A DNA stretch of 64,000 nt from NCBI GenBank assembly GCA_949841365.1, contig CATKZI010000006.1, positions 62,001-126,000 of the forward strand, written 5' to 3'. The stretch comes from an uncultured Candidatus Melainabacteria bacterium (GTDB lineage Bacteria > Cyanobacteriota > Vampirovibrionia > Gastranaerophilales > Gastranaerophilaceae). The position numbers and the translations under genes were made by a program. Each line of letters starts with the position of its first letter. Positions within the stretch are counted from its first letter, which is position 1. Of this stretch, positions 55,858-64,000 are shown in pieces. The notes below the pieces were generated by a model, which saw only the letters and a program-made list of their open reading frames with translations, made no database searches and was not told the origin of the DNA.

Positions 55858-57569
55858 AAATATACCTTTTAACACTGGCAATATGCACAACGCTTCCCGT
55901 ATACAGCCAGATACTTCCGCAGATTCCGCAAACAACATTGGAAATTGCGCAATCTGTTGCTGTAACTGAACAAAAACCGTCATCGCAAGTCGTTCGCGTC
56001 GGTATCGGAACAACAAATTTCGGAACTTATCAATACAACGATATCACAATTTTCGGCACAGGTGATACTCAGATTTATGATAACAGAATGTTGATTGCCA
56101 ATATTCCTGCTAACCAAAACATCAGAATTACATACAAAGACGGAATGTTCACAATCACAGCACCGCAGTACACAGAAACTGTATCAGGGCCTGTTCAAAT
56201 CACAAGCAATTACGGGCTTTTGGGCGTAACGGGATTAAAACGCGCAGGAAAACAGGCGCTTTATCATGGAGCTTTTGAACTTATAAAAAATAATAACAAT
56301 ACGTTCAATCTTGTTAATATGATTGAGGTTGAGGAATATTTAAAAGGCGTTGTACCAAACGAAATGCCTGTCCACTTTGGGCTTGAAGCATTAAAAGCAC
56401 AAAGTGTTGCGGCAAGAAACTACGTTCTTTCTCCGCGTACAAAAGCATCACCGAATTATGATGTTGTAGACAGTGTTGCAAGTCAGGTATATTTTGGCGC
56501 AAACACGGAAAAACCGCTTTCAAATCAGGCAGTAGCCGAAACCGAAGGGGTTGTTGCAATTTACAATTGGGATTTAATCCTTGCGCAATATTCATCAACT
56601 GCCGGCGGATATACCGAAAGCTATTCACATGCTTTTTCAGACCCTGTAACAAAAGCCTTTCCGTCACCTGAAAAACCTTACCTAAAGGCAAAACCCGACA
56701 TTATAGGTCAAGAACCGTTAAACAGTGAGGAAAAAGCAAGCGCATATTACAAGTCAAAACCGACAGCTTACGATATTCGCTCACCTTATTTCAGATGGGA
56801 GCGCGAATGGACTGCTGATGAATTAAAAAATGCGTTAGAATTAACACTTCCTGCGCAATCTGCTACAGGATTTGTAAAGCCTGCATTCAAAAAAGGCGAA
56901 AAGCTTGATGATTTAGTCGAAATTAAGGTTTTAAAACGCGGAGATTCGGGCAAAATTGTTGAGATGGAAATTGTAACCCGTTCACAAACCTATAAAGTTT
57001 TCAAAGAACTTGTAATCCGTCGTTTAATGACCAACAACGGTAAAGCATTGCCTTCTGCAAATGTTGTATTTGAAAATGAGCAGGACGAAAACGGTAATCT
57101 CTTATCAGTAAAAGCATACGGCGGCGGTTTTGGACACGGTGTGGGTTTAAGCCAATACGGTGCAGGATTTATGGGCTCGGAACTCCATAAATCTTACGAC
57201 AAAATCCTTCAACACTATTACACAGGAATTACGCTTGCGACAAAACCGATAATTCTATCAACAAATTCTGCGCAAATCTCTGCAGAACAAAGTTTTTATG
57301 CCCCCAAAAAACACGCAAAAGTAATTATTGATAACAAATTTGGAGTAAGTAAACTAATTGTAGATATCAATGGCAGAGAACAATTATTTGAAATGCCGAA
57401 AGACTTTTTAGGTTTTAAACGCAATGTAGAAATTGATATTTCAAAATATATTAAAGTTGGAAGAAACACAGTTAAATTCAGCTCTCCTGATTTAGAAACG
57501 AGCGCATTTAACAAAGGTTTAAGATTATATGTGGAGTTAATCAAAAGAAATGACAACGAATGGGAATAG
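55842..57569 (+). CDS. SpoIID/LytB-domain secreted protein
   Basis: 575 residues starting at TTG inside cysS, with AAGAAGG upstream. Signal peptide IKIYLLTLAICTTLPVYS. The SpoIID domain (about 150-460) has VEEYLKGVVPNEMP, EALKAQSVAARNYVLS, SSTAGGYTES and GGGFGHGVGLSQYGA. SpoIID cleaves the glycan of denuded peptidoglycan (lytic transglycosylase) in sporulators; outside them it acts in cell-wall remodelling. Next to murJ and an M14 peptidase, so a wall role fits. Confidence 0.9.
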   Translation: MGSKIKIYLLTLAICTTLPVYSQILPQIPQTTLEIAQSVAVTEQKPSSQVVRVGIGTTNFGTYQYNDITIFGTGDTQIYDNRMLIANIPANQNIRITYKDGMFTITAPQYTETVSGPVQITSNYGLLGVTGLKRAGKQALYHGAFELIKNNNNTFNLVNMIEVEEYLKGVVPNEMPVHFGLEALKAQSVAARNYVLSPRTKASPNYDVVDSVASQVYFGANTEKPLSNQAVAETEGVVAIYNWDLILAQYSSTAGGYTESYSHAFSDPVTKAFPSPEKPYLKAKPDIIGQEPLNSEEKASAYYKSKPTAYDIRSPYFRWEREWTADELKNALELTLPAQSATGFVKPAFKKGEKLDDLVEIKVLKRGDSGKIVEMEIVTRSQTYKVFKELVIRRLMTNNGKALPSANVVFENEQDENGNLLSVKAYGGGFGHGVGLSQYGAGFMGSELHKSYDKILQHYYTGITLATKPIILSTNSAQISAEQSFYAPKKHAKVIIDNKFGVSKLIVDINGREQLFEMPKDFLGFKRNVEIDISKYIKVGRNTVKFSSPDLETSAFNKGLRLYVELIKRNDNEWE

Positions 57570-57570
57570 T

Positions 57571-59130
57571 ATGAGCGTTTTGCGCGCTGCGTGGGTAATA
57601 GCAGTCGTAACAATTGTAAGCAAATTGATAGGATTCGTTCGCGACATAATTATTGCAAACTACTACGGCGCATCAATGGTATCAGACGCTTACTATTACG
57701 CCTATCAAATCCCGTCACTTTCTTTAATCCTTTTAGGCGGTGTAGGAGGACCTTTCCACAGCGCAACCGTTGCTGTATTTTCAAAACTCATACCTAACCT
57801 GCAAGAAAAACCCTCAGAATGCGTTAATAAATTATATTCAACATTTATGACCGCGACAACGATATTTTTTGTTTTGTTGTCAGGCGTAATGTTTGTGTTT
57901 GCAAAACCGATAATGGGACTAATTATCTCAAGCGGTTCGGCTGAAATGATTTCACTCGCTGCAGAACACTTAAAAATTATGACACCGCTTCTTGTAATCG
58001 GCGGAATTGTCGGAATTTATTACGGCATTTTGATTATCTATAAGCAATTTATGCTCCCGAACCTGTCGCCAATCATAATGAGCGCGGCAATAATCGGGAT
58101 TGTAATGGCAGTTCCATCTGATCAAAAGGGCTATGCACTAGCCTGGGCAACCACAATCGGTGCAATTTTACAGCTTATAATCCAGTATCCGAATGTAAGA
58201 AAACTCGGATTTTTATGGAAACCCAATTTTGATTTTGTAAATAATCCAAATTTTAAAGAGATTACAGAACTTTTATTTCCTGCTGTTTTAAGTTCAACTG
58301 TCGGACAAATCCATATTTACGTCGATATGTTTTTTACATCGTCAATCTCGGAAGGTGCATGGACTGCAATCGGTTATGCAAACAGAGTTTTTCAGTTCCC
58401 TGTCGGAATTTTGGTAACAGCATTTTTAGTACCACTTTTTCCGATTTTTTCAAGACTTGTTGCAGATAAAGACTTAGACGGAATTAAATCATATTTTAAC
58501 AAAGGTGTCGGAGTTCTGTTTTTTGTAGGAATTCCTATTATTATCGGAATTTTGACAGTCGGCTATGATGCCGTAAAACTTGTGTTTGAACGCGGAGCAT
58601 TTGACCAGACTGCAACATTTATGGTAACTGAAGCTTTGTGGTTTTTATCTGTTTCAATTCTGCCGTATGTATTCAGAGACAGCATAACAAGGGTTTATTA
58701 CTCGTTCAATGACTCGAAAACTCCGTTTGTAGTGGCTTTTTCATCAATCGTATTAAAATATTTATTGAACGTAATTTTTATAAGCAAAATGGGAATGGGT
58801 ATCGGAGGAATTACGCTCTCTACCTCACTTGTAACCCTTTTCAATGCAGTCGTTCTCGGGGCTTTGATTTACAAAAAAGTCAGAATGGATTATAAAAGTT
58901 TATTTACAAACCTGTTTAAAATGTGTATTGCAGGCGCAATTACGTTGGGAATTTGTTTTGTATCAGCATTTGCATTTGACAAATTTATAGAGCTTCCGAA
59001 ATACGTATTTGAATTGTGTAAAATCAGCACTGTCGCAGTTGTTTGTTTTGTGGTATACACAGCGCTCAACCTGCTGTTTAGAATGGAATATGCAACAGAG
59101 TTGAAAAACAGAATATTGACAAAAATCTAA
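57571..59130 (+). CDS. murJ: Lipid II flippase MurJ
   Basis: Flips lipid II to the periplasmic face for peptidoglycan synthesis. 519 residues from ATG at 57571, one base after the SpoIID-like stop; an ATG at 57550 would add seven residues. About 14 membrane helices of the MviN family: SVLRAAWVIAVVTIVSKLIGF with the VRD turn, YQIPSLSLILLGGVGGPFHSA, KLVFERGAFDQ and PYVFRDSITRVYYS. The conserved substrate-site Arg/Asp residues near the N-terminus (FVRDI) are kept. Confidence 0.95.
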   Translation: MSVLRAAWVIAVVTIVSKLIGFVRDIIIANYYGASMVSDAYYYAYQIPSLSLILLGGVGGPFHSATVAVFSKLIPNLQEKPSECVNKLYSTFMTATTIFFVLLSGVMFVFAKPIMGLIISSGSAEMISLAAEHLKIMTPLLVIGGIVGIYYGILIIYKQFMLPNLSPIIMSAAIIGIVMAVPSDQKGYALAWATTIGAILQLIIQYPNVRKLGFLWKPNFDFVNNPNFKEITELLFPAVLSSTVGQIHIYVDMFFTSSISEGAWTAIGYANRVFQFPVGILVTAFLVPLFPIFSRLVADKDLDGIKSYFNKGVGVLFFVGIPIIIGILTVGYDAVKLVFERGAFDQTATFMVTEALWFLSVSILPYVFRDSITRVYYSFNDSKTPFVVAFSSIVLKYLLNVIFISKMGMGIGGITLSTSLVTLFNAVVLGALIYKKVRMDYKSLFTNLFKMCIAGAITLGICFVSAFAFDKFIELPKYVFELCKISTVAVVCFVVYTALNLLFRMEYATELKNRILTKI

Positions 59131-59165
59131 AAATCAGAAATAATAAGGCAGGAGGTATTTGTATT

Positions 59166-59863
59166 ATGAAAAAGCTTAGAATCGCCCCTCCCCCGAAGGT
59201 TTCACATTAGCAGAAGTTTTAATTACTTTAGGGATAATTGGTATTGTTGCGGCACTAACTATGCCTACACTTATATCAAGTCATAAAAATAAAGTTACTG
59301 TTTCAAAGCTTAAAAAAGCATATTCAACATTAAGTCAGGCATTTCAGATGTCAGAAAGTGTAAACGGTTCTTCAGCTGATTGGGAAGCACCGGATACTAT
59401 AGGAGCTCAAGCATACTATGAAAAATACTGGAAGCCATATTTCAACAACCCAACCAGATGCAATACATACAGAGAATGCGGGTATCCTAAAATTGTGGCA
59501 TTTCACCATTTAAATGGTGTTGTGGCTTCTATCGGCACTAATGCCGACCCAAATTCTTTAATTGAATTTTATCTTCCTGATGGAACTTTATATATGATAT
59601 ATACAACATTTGGTGGTGATAACGGCAAATTTTACGTTATTTATGTAGATATAAATGGCGGAAAAGGTCCGAATGTATTTGGGAAGGATCTTTTCAAATT
59701 CAGATATATACTAGGAAAAGGCATATACGCTGACGGTCATTATACTACGTCTTCCGGTGCTACCGCTTCTACAAGTGAAATAGAACAAAATTGCAGCAAT
59801 AGCGGCTTAGGTACATACTGCGCAGCTCGAATTATGAACGACGGCTGGAAAATAAAATATTAA
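59166..59863 (+). CDS. Pilin-like protein with frame broken in a C-rich leader block
   Basis: The second pilin gene in which the start and the body are out of frame. AGGAGG (59151) and ATG at 59166 give MKKLRIAPPPKVSH and stop at TAG 59208. The pilin frame reads GFTLAEVLITLGIIG from 59198 and runs to 59863; no ATG, GTG or TTG joins it upstream before 59261. One added base in the tract CCCCTCCCCC (59185-59194), or a -1 slip, gives APPPEGFTLAEV. The mature part has Glu5, DINGGKGPNVFGKDLF and a Cys pair before MNDGWKIKY. Same defect and same direction as the gene at 5028. Confidence 0.8.
59184..59207 (+). repeat. C-rich leader block shared with the pilin at 5028
   Basis: GCCCCTCCCCCG followed by AAGGTTTCACATTA matches the block at 5053-5078 (GCCCCCCCCCCG, then CAAGCTTCGCATTA). 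The C-rich 12-mer differs only by T to C. Confidence 0.7.
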
Positions 59864-60081
59864 GACAAATTAAAATTCAAAAGCTCAATAATATCAATTT
59901 CAAGTGCGCTTGAAATTCGCTGTAATGTGGAAAGCTTTGGATCAATCATTCCACATTCAATCCTGCTTATCGATCTGGTAGTCAAACCTGTCTTTAAAGC
60001 TAAGTCAAGCTGTGACATTTTACGCTTGCCTCTCTCAAATTTAATTTTATAACCCAACTTTAAAAAATCATCCTGCTGCAT
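59860..60081 (-). CDS. XRE-family transcriptional regulator
   Basis: 73 residues, a single Cro/C1-type HTH: LGYKIKFERGKRKMSQLDLALKTGL, TTRSISRIECGMIDPKLSTLQRISSALEI. It lies between two pilin genes: its end overlaps the frame-broken pilin by 4 nt and its promoter region is shared with the intact one, so it is a candidate pilin regulator. TATAAA lies eight bases before the ATG and no SD is seen. Confidence 0.85.
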   Translation of the reverse strand: MQQDDFLKLGYKIKFERGKRKMSQLDLALKTGLTTRSISRIECGMIDPKLSTLQRISSALEIDIIELLNFNLS

Positions 60082-60170
60082 TTTTTAATTTTATATTATT
60101 GACAATCATATTTCGATATATTAAAATACATTTATTAGACATAAAATATATTTTTAAGAAAGGAAGTAGC

Positions 60171-60782
60171 ATGGCTGGGAAATCCGCATTTACTTTAGCC
60201 GAGGTTTTAATAACATTAGGTATTATCGGAGTTGTTGCGGCACTTACTATGCCATCTTTAATTGCAAGTCACCGCGCAAAAGTTTTGGAAACTCAGTTTA
60301 AAAAACGCTACAGTGAACTAAACCAAGCACTTGCTATGCTTCAGAAAGATAATATTACCATATATGGTAATTATAAAACGCAAGATATCGCAAAAGTTTT
60401 AGTAACTTCATTCAAAGATGCAAAACTCGGAAATCCGCAAGATTATTACAACAATTATAAAAATCACAGCAAGGGAGATGCTTTTAATATACGTTCCTTA
60501 GACGACGGACTGATTATTGTTAATCCTGAATTTTTTATTTTTGTAAACAATGATCAACCAAACAACTCAATTGAACTGTTTATTGACATAAACGGAGATA
60601 AAAAACCGAACATTTTCGGATATGATCTTTTTGAGTTCAGTCTTCAAGAGGGTGATAATTTAACAACCATTTATCCAAACAACACCTATTTCTGCAACGA
60701 CACAAATAACAATATTGGAAACGGTGTTTCCTGCAGTTATTTTGCATTAACCGACAAAGATTATTTTAAAAAATTAAAATAG
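60171..60782 (+). CDS. Pilin-like protein (intact frame)
   Basis: 203 residues from ATG at 60171, with GGAAG upstream. Leader MAGKSA, then FTLAEVLITLGIIGVVAAL; Ala at -1 and Glu at +5. The body has EFFIFVNNDQPNN and DINGDKKPNIFGYDLFEF. Its C-terminal cysteines (FCNDTN, VSCSYF) are spaced differently from the other three and the DGWKI-type end is missing. Divergent from the XRE regulator. Confidence 0.85.
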   Translation: MAGKSAFTLAEVLITLGIIGVVAALTMPSLIASHRAKVLETQFKKRYSELNQALAMLQKDNITIYGNYKTQDIAKVLVTSFKDAKLGNPQDYYNNYKNHSKGDAFNIRSLDDGLIIVNPEFFIFVNNDQPNNSIELFIDINGDKKPNIFGYDLFEFSLQEGDNLTTIYPNNTYFCNDTNNNIGNGVSCSYFALTDKDYFKKLK

Positions 60783-60794
60783 TAATTTTTGATG

Positions 60795-60800
60795 TAGAAT
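60795..60800 (+). promoter_or_regulatory. -10 element placed for a leaderless tsaC transcript
   Basis: TAGAAT six bases before the ATG at 60807; no SD and no clear -35. Confidence 0.4.
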
Positions 60801-60806
60801 ATTTGT

Positions 60807-61379
60807 ATGGATAAAGAAAAAATAGCGGAAGTATTAAATAATGACGGCGTAATCGCATTTGTCACAGACACTGTATGGGGTTTGGGGTGTTTGCCTCAAT
60901 CCGAAAAAGCTGTAAAAAAAATCTATGAAATAAAAAAACGCGAAGCGCAAAAGCCTTTGATTTTGATGTCAAATGAAGTTTATCACTTGCTTGAATACGT
61001 TAAACCAATCCCCGAAATCGGATGCCGTTTGATAAAAAAACATTTTCCGGGAGCTTTGACAATCGTTACCGAAAAAAGCGAAAAAACACCGTATTACATA
61101 ACTTCAAACATGGAAACCGTCGGGATACGCGTTCCCGATAATGAAATTTTCAAACAGATTTGCGAAGCTGCAGAAGGTCACGTTCTTGCAACAACAAGTG
61201 CAAACCTTTCGCATCAGCCTTCAGCAAAAACTTACGAGCAGGCAATAGACAATATGCAAGGACTTGCTGATTTCATAATCCCTGATTACGGTCACACCTG
61301 CAAAGGTTTGGAATCAACTGTCGCAGGAGTTATGGGTAATGAGTTACGCATTTTCAGACAGGGTGCGATTATCTTATAA
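60807..61379 (+). CDS. tsaC: L-threonylcarbamoyladenylate synthase (TsaC/YrdC/Sua5 family)
   Basis: Makes the activated intermediate for t6A at tRNA position 37 from threonine, bicarbonate and ATP. 190 residues of the YrdC fold: FVTDTVWGLGC, IYEIKKREAQKPLILM (the K-x-R...KP binding site), FPGALTIVTE, GIRVPDN and LATTSANLSHQPSA. Short YrdC form without a Sua5 domain. Converges with nrdG, overlapping it by 11 nt. Confidence 0.92.
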   Translation: MDKEKIAEVLNNDGVIAFVTDTVWGLGCLPQSEKAVKKIYEIKKREAQKPLILMSNEVYHLLEYVKPIPEIGCRLIKKHFPGALTIVTEKSEKTPYYITSNMETVGIRVPDNEIFKQICEAAEGHVLATTSANLSHQPSAKTYEQAIDNMQGLADFIIPDYGHTCKGLESTVAGVMGNELRIFRQGAIIL

Positions 61380-62043
61380 CCACATTTTCAACATACTCAC
61401 TCAAAATATTTTTAATCTCCTTAAACTCCGCATTTGAATATGTTGTTTCGTTCATCATATTCTCATCAAGCGTTTTTGACGGAACAAATTTTTGCAGATA
61501 ATATTTTTTCGCACCTTTAATAAGTTCACCAATCTGCCTAAAATCCTCATAATTAAGCTGAGATTTTACAACCGTCGTTCTAAACTCATAATCAACTCCG
61601 CTGTTCATAATCAACGAAATGCTTTTTAAGATTTTATCAGGGTTATATTTGGCTATTTCAAAATATTTATCAATAGGAGCTTTAATATCCATTGCAACAT
61701 AATCAATATACGGTAAAGCTTTTTCCAAAACATCAGGAAATGAACCGTTTGTATCAAGTTTTACTAAAAACCCCATATTTTTAATCCGTCTGATAAACTC
61801 AATCAAATCCTTTTGCAGACAGGGTTCACCGCCTGTAATCACAACTCCGTCAAGCTTTCCTTTACGTGTTTCAAGGAATTCGAAAAAGCCGTCAACAGTA
61901 TATGACGGCTCATTTTTTAATACTATCAGCTCGGGATTATGACAATATCCGCATCTGAAATTACAGCCTTGAGTAAAAACAATTGCACTGATTTTATCAG
62001 GGAAATCAAGCAGAGAAGTTTTTTGAACTCCGCCTATTTGCAT
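61369..62043 (-). CDS. nrdG: Anaerobic ribonucleotide reductase activating protein (radical SAM)
   Basis: Generates the glycyl radical on NrdD using SAM and a 4Fe-4S cluster. 224 residues from ATG at 62043, chosen because GGAG is seven bases upstream; an ATG at 62049 is too close. VFTQGCNFRCGYCHNPEL carries the C-x3-C-x2-C motif, with VITGGEP and KLDTNG following. The start overlaps the nrdD stop, so the two are translationally coupled. Confidence 0.93.
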   Translation of the reverse strand: MQIGGVQKTSLLDFPDKISAIVFTQGCNFRCGYCHNPELIVLKNEPSYTVDGFFEFLETRKGKLDGVVITGGEPCLQKDLIEFIRRIKNMGFLVKLDTNGSFPDVLEKALPYIDYVAMDIKAPIDKYFEIAKYNPDKILKSISLIMNSGVDYEFRTTVVKSQLNYEDFRQIGELIKGAKKYYLQKFVPSKTLDENMMNETTYSNAEFKEIKNILSEYVENVVIR

Positions 62044-63884
62044 TGACATTCTCCAATTTTAAACTCGGTTCTGTCTTTAAACTCTTTTTTCTTACCTTTA
62101 TTCCACTGCTGAACAGGTCTTATATAACCTACAACTCGGGAATAAACTTCACATTCCGTTCCGCATTCGGGACAGGTAAAATGTTCGCCTGCAATGTAAC
62201 CGTGGTTCGGGCAGGTGCTAAAAGTCGGTGAGAATGTAAAATAAGGCAGATGATAACCGTTGCAAATCTTTTTCACAAGATTTTTCATTGTTTCAATACT
62301 TTGGATTCTTTCACCCGCATAAATATGAACAACTGTTCCGCCCGTATATTTAGTCTGCAAATCGTCTTGATGATCAAGAACTTCAAAAATATCGTCAGTA
62401 TAATTTACAGGTAGCTGAGTTGAATTTGTATAGTACGGATATTTCTGCTTATCAAGTTTTGCCAATCTGTAAGAAGTTCCTTCGCCCGGAGTTGCTTCAA
62501 GATTGTAGTTGTTGCCTGTTTCTTTCTGGAACTCAGTAATTTTTGCTCTCATAAAGTCCATAACTTCAAGCGCAAACTGTTTTCCTCTAAAGCTTCCGAT
62601 ACCATCTCTCAAAAGGTTCAAACAAGCTTCGTTCATACCAATAAGCCCGATTGTTGAGAAATGATTTTTCCAGTAAACTCCAAAACGCGATTTGATATCT
62701 CTTAAATAGAATTTTGTATAAGGATATAGATTTTTGTCTGTCAAATCCTCAAGAAGTGCACGCTTAATCTCCAAACTTTCTTTTGCAAGTTCCATTTTTT
62801 CGGCAAGTTTTTGCAGGAACTCTCCTTTAGTTTCGGAAGTTTCGGCAATCTTCGGAAGGTTAATTGTTACAACACCGACAGAACCTGTCAGAGGATTTGA
62901 GCCGAATAATCCGCCGCCTCTGTATTCCAATTCCCTGTTATCAATTCTCAATCTACAGCACATAGAACGCGCATCTTCAGGTGACATATCGGAATTAATA
63001 AAGTTTGAGAAGTATGGAATACCGTATTTAGCAGACATTTCCCATAAACCTTCGATATTTTTATTATCCCAGTCAAAATCTTTCGTAATATTATAAGTCG
63101 GTATAGGGAATGTAAACACTCTGCCCGAATTATCACCTTCCATCATAACTTCAAAGAACGCTTTATTCAGCATATCCATTTCGTTTTGAAACTCTTTATA
63201 AGTTTCTTCCATATATTCTCCGCCAATTATAACAGACTGATCCGCATAGTAAGACGGCACTGTCAAGTCCATTGTAATATTGGTAAACGGAGTTTGGAAA
63301 CCTACACGTGTCGGCACATTCATGTTAAATACAAATTCTTGTATTGCCTGTTTTACCTGTGCATAATCCAAATTATCATATTTGATAAACGGAGCAAGAA
63401 GTGTATCAAAATTTGAGAAAGCCTGAGCTCCCGCAGCTTCTCCCTGCATTGTATACATAAAGTTTACAACCTGCCCCAGAGCAGTTCTGAAATGTTTTGC
63501 AGGTGCACTTTCAACTTTGCCTTTAACACCCGTAAAACCTTCTGTTAATAAATCTTTTAAATCCCAGCCGACACAATACACGGAAATAATGTTTAAGTCA
63601 TGAATATGAATATCCCCGTTAACGTGAGCATTTTTAATATCAGCAGGATAAATCTTATTCAGCCAGTATTGTTTGCTGATTTCAGATGCAATGTAATTGT
63701 TCAGCCCCTGAATTGAATAAGACATATTTGAATTTTCGTTCACCTTCCAGTCAAGCTGTTTCAAATAATTATCAACAAGACTAATGTTTGCATCTTTATC
63801 GGATGCCAGAGGATTGGACATAAAGTTTAGTTTAGCTGTGTCCAAATTGACAACTTTGTTGTCATGTAAAATTGTGTTTTTCAT
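62034..63884 (-). CDS. nrdD: Anaerobic (class III) ribonucleoside-triphosphate reductase
   Basis: Oxygen-sensitive glycyl-radical enzyme reducing ribonucleotides to deoxyribonucleotides. 616 residues from ATG at 63884 (GGGAG ten bases upstream). HVNGDIHIHDL, the active-site Cys region MCCRLRIDN, GGGLFGSNPLTGSVGVVTINLP, a C-terminal zinc ribbon (CPNHG, CPECGTEC) and the glycyl-radical site RVVGYIRPV with G586. The N-terminal ATP-cone of many NrdD proteins is missing, so dATP allosteric control may be absent. The leader holds a cobalamin riboswitch. Confidence 0.95.
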   Translation of the reverse strand: MKNTILHDNKVVNLDTAKLNFMSNPLASDKDANISLVDNYLKQLDWKVNENSNMSYSIQGLNNYIASEISKQYWLNKIYPADIKNAHVNGDIHIHDLNIISVYCVGWDLKDLLTEGFTGVKGKVESAPAKHFRTALGQVVNFMYTMQGEAAGAQAFSNFDTLLAPFIKYDNLDYAQVKQAIQEFVFNMNVPTRVGFQTPFTNITMDLTVPSYYADQSVIIGGEYMEETYKEFQNEMDMLNKAFFEVMMEGDNSGRVFTFPIPTYNITKDFDWDNKNIEGLWEMSAKYGIPYFSNFINSDMSPEDARSMCCRLRIDNRELEYRGGGLFGSNPLTGSVGVVTINLPKIAETSETKGEFLQKLAEKMELAKESLEIKRALLEDLTDKNLYPYTKFYLRDIKSRFGVYWKNHFSTIGLIGMNEACLNLLRDGIGSFRGKQFALEVMDFMRAKITEFQKETGNNYNLEATPGEGTSYRLAKLDKQKYPYYTNSTQLPVNYTDDIFEVLDHQDDLQTKYTGGTVVHIYAGERIQSIETMKNLVKKICNGYHLPYFTFSPTFSTCPNHGYIAGEHFTCPECGTECEVYSRVVGYIRPVQQWNKGKKKEFKDRTEFKIGECQCK

Positions 63885-63885
63885 A

Positions 63886-63905
63886 ATAAAAAATCTCCCA
63901 GATTT
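63886..63905 (-). promoter_or_regulatory. Small hairpin holding the nrdD ribosome-binding site
   Basis: On the minus strand AAATCT-GGG-AGATTT followed by T: the SD GGGAG lies in the loop and right arm. Likely the expression platform of the upstream riboswitch. Confidence 0.5.
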
Positions 63906-63924
63906 CCGTGGTAACATTAACTCT

Positions 63925-64000
63925 CATAAGCATTCCGACTTTCTTAACTTAAGATCACGGCTGCGGTCCAGTGTGGGAATTTCACCCATGCTTTCCTTAT
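63925..64000 (-). ncRNA. Cobalamin (B12) riboswitch, 5' end outside the window
   Basis: The minus strand carries the B12-box landmarks in order: GGGTGAAATTCCCACACTGG, then CCGCAGCCGTGATC, then AAAGTCGGAATGC, about 40 bases before the nrdD start. These are conserved core segments of the B12 element. It most likely represses the B12-independent NrdDG when cobalamin is present. Confidence 0.85.

Overview
The window looks like chromosome of a low-GC, anaerobic, fermentative bacterium with a Gram-negative-type envelope, most likely a non-photosynthetic cyanobacterial relative of the Melainabacteria/Gastranaerophilales type. The hints are: four pilin-like proteins with the near-invariant FTLAEVLITLGIIG start; a cyanobacterial-looking RNA polymerase omega subunit; a VKOR-DsbA fusion of the kind common in cyanobacteria; the anaerobic enzymes HydE and NrdDG; and MlaA, MCE, TonB-like and MurJ proteins. 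The taxonomic call is inference. No phage, insertion sequence, rRNA or CRISPR array was seen. Genes are packed tightly, with many 1-16 nt overlaps and no gene-free stretch above 300 bases.

Layout. 1-5.8 kb: partial ahcY, a giant GH13-like protein and a pilin gene with a broken frame. 5.8-11.3 kb (minus): ychF, aroF, two TPR proteins, queH and VKOR-DsbA. 11.4-16.5 kb: a GspE-N-like protein, asparaginase, an AbrB-like regulator, a pilin, upp, an MCE protein, rpoZ and punA. 16.5-20.7 kb: an internally duplicated 811-residue protein, plsY, a secreted beta-domain protein and a LuxR-type HTH. 20.8-25.8 kb: a compact operon of unknown function (vWA, FHA-like polytopic membrane protein, TonB-like protein, two micro-membrane proteins, zinc-ribbon TonB-like protein), with a secreted TonB-like protein converging on it. 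25.9-26.8 kb: small orphan genes around a 16-bp perfect palindrome. 27-36.3 kb: acetyltransferase, MlaA-hydrolase fusion, SGNH hydrolase, hydE, tRNA-Gln, Nif3, coaBC, gmk, an organophosphate antiporter, a DnaQ-like exonuclease and trxA. 36.4-43 kb: a 1668-residue protein and a secreted GH13 enzyme. 43-47.4 kb: ROK kinase, GGDEF/HD-GYP-like regulator, thiL and ispD. 47.5-51.4 kb (minus): an annexin-like protein, lipM-like protein and two paralogous secreted proteins. 51.5-59.1 kb: TPR, nusB, ftsY, M14 peptidase, cysS, SpoIID-like protein and murJ. 59.2-64 kb: a second frame-broken pilin, XRE regulator, intact pilin, tsaC, and nrdDG behind a cobalamin riboswitch cut by the window edge.

The most unusual signals are four. 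Two pilin genes share a C-rich leader block and both sit in the same wrong frame just before the prepilin cleavage motif. The vWA/FHA/TonB operon has no recognised counterpart here. Many genes have a -10 hexamer 6-8 nt before the start codon and no Shine-Dalgarno, implying leaderless transcripts. An HTH/small-protein pair is divergently arranged around a long perfect palindrome.
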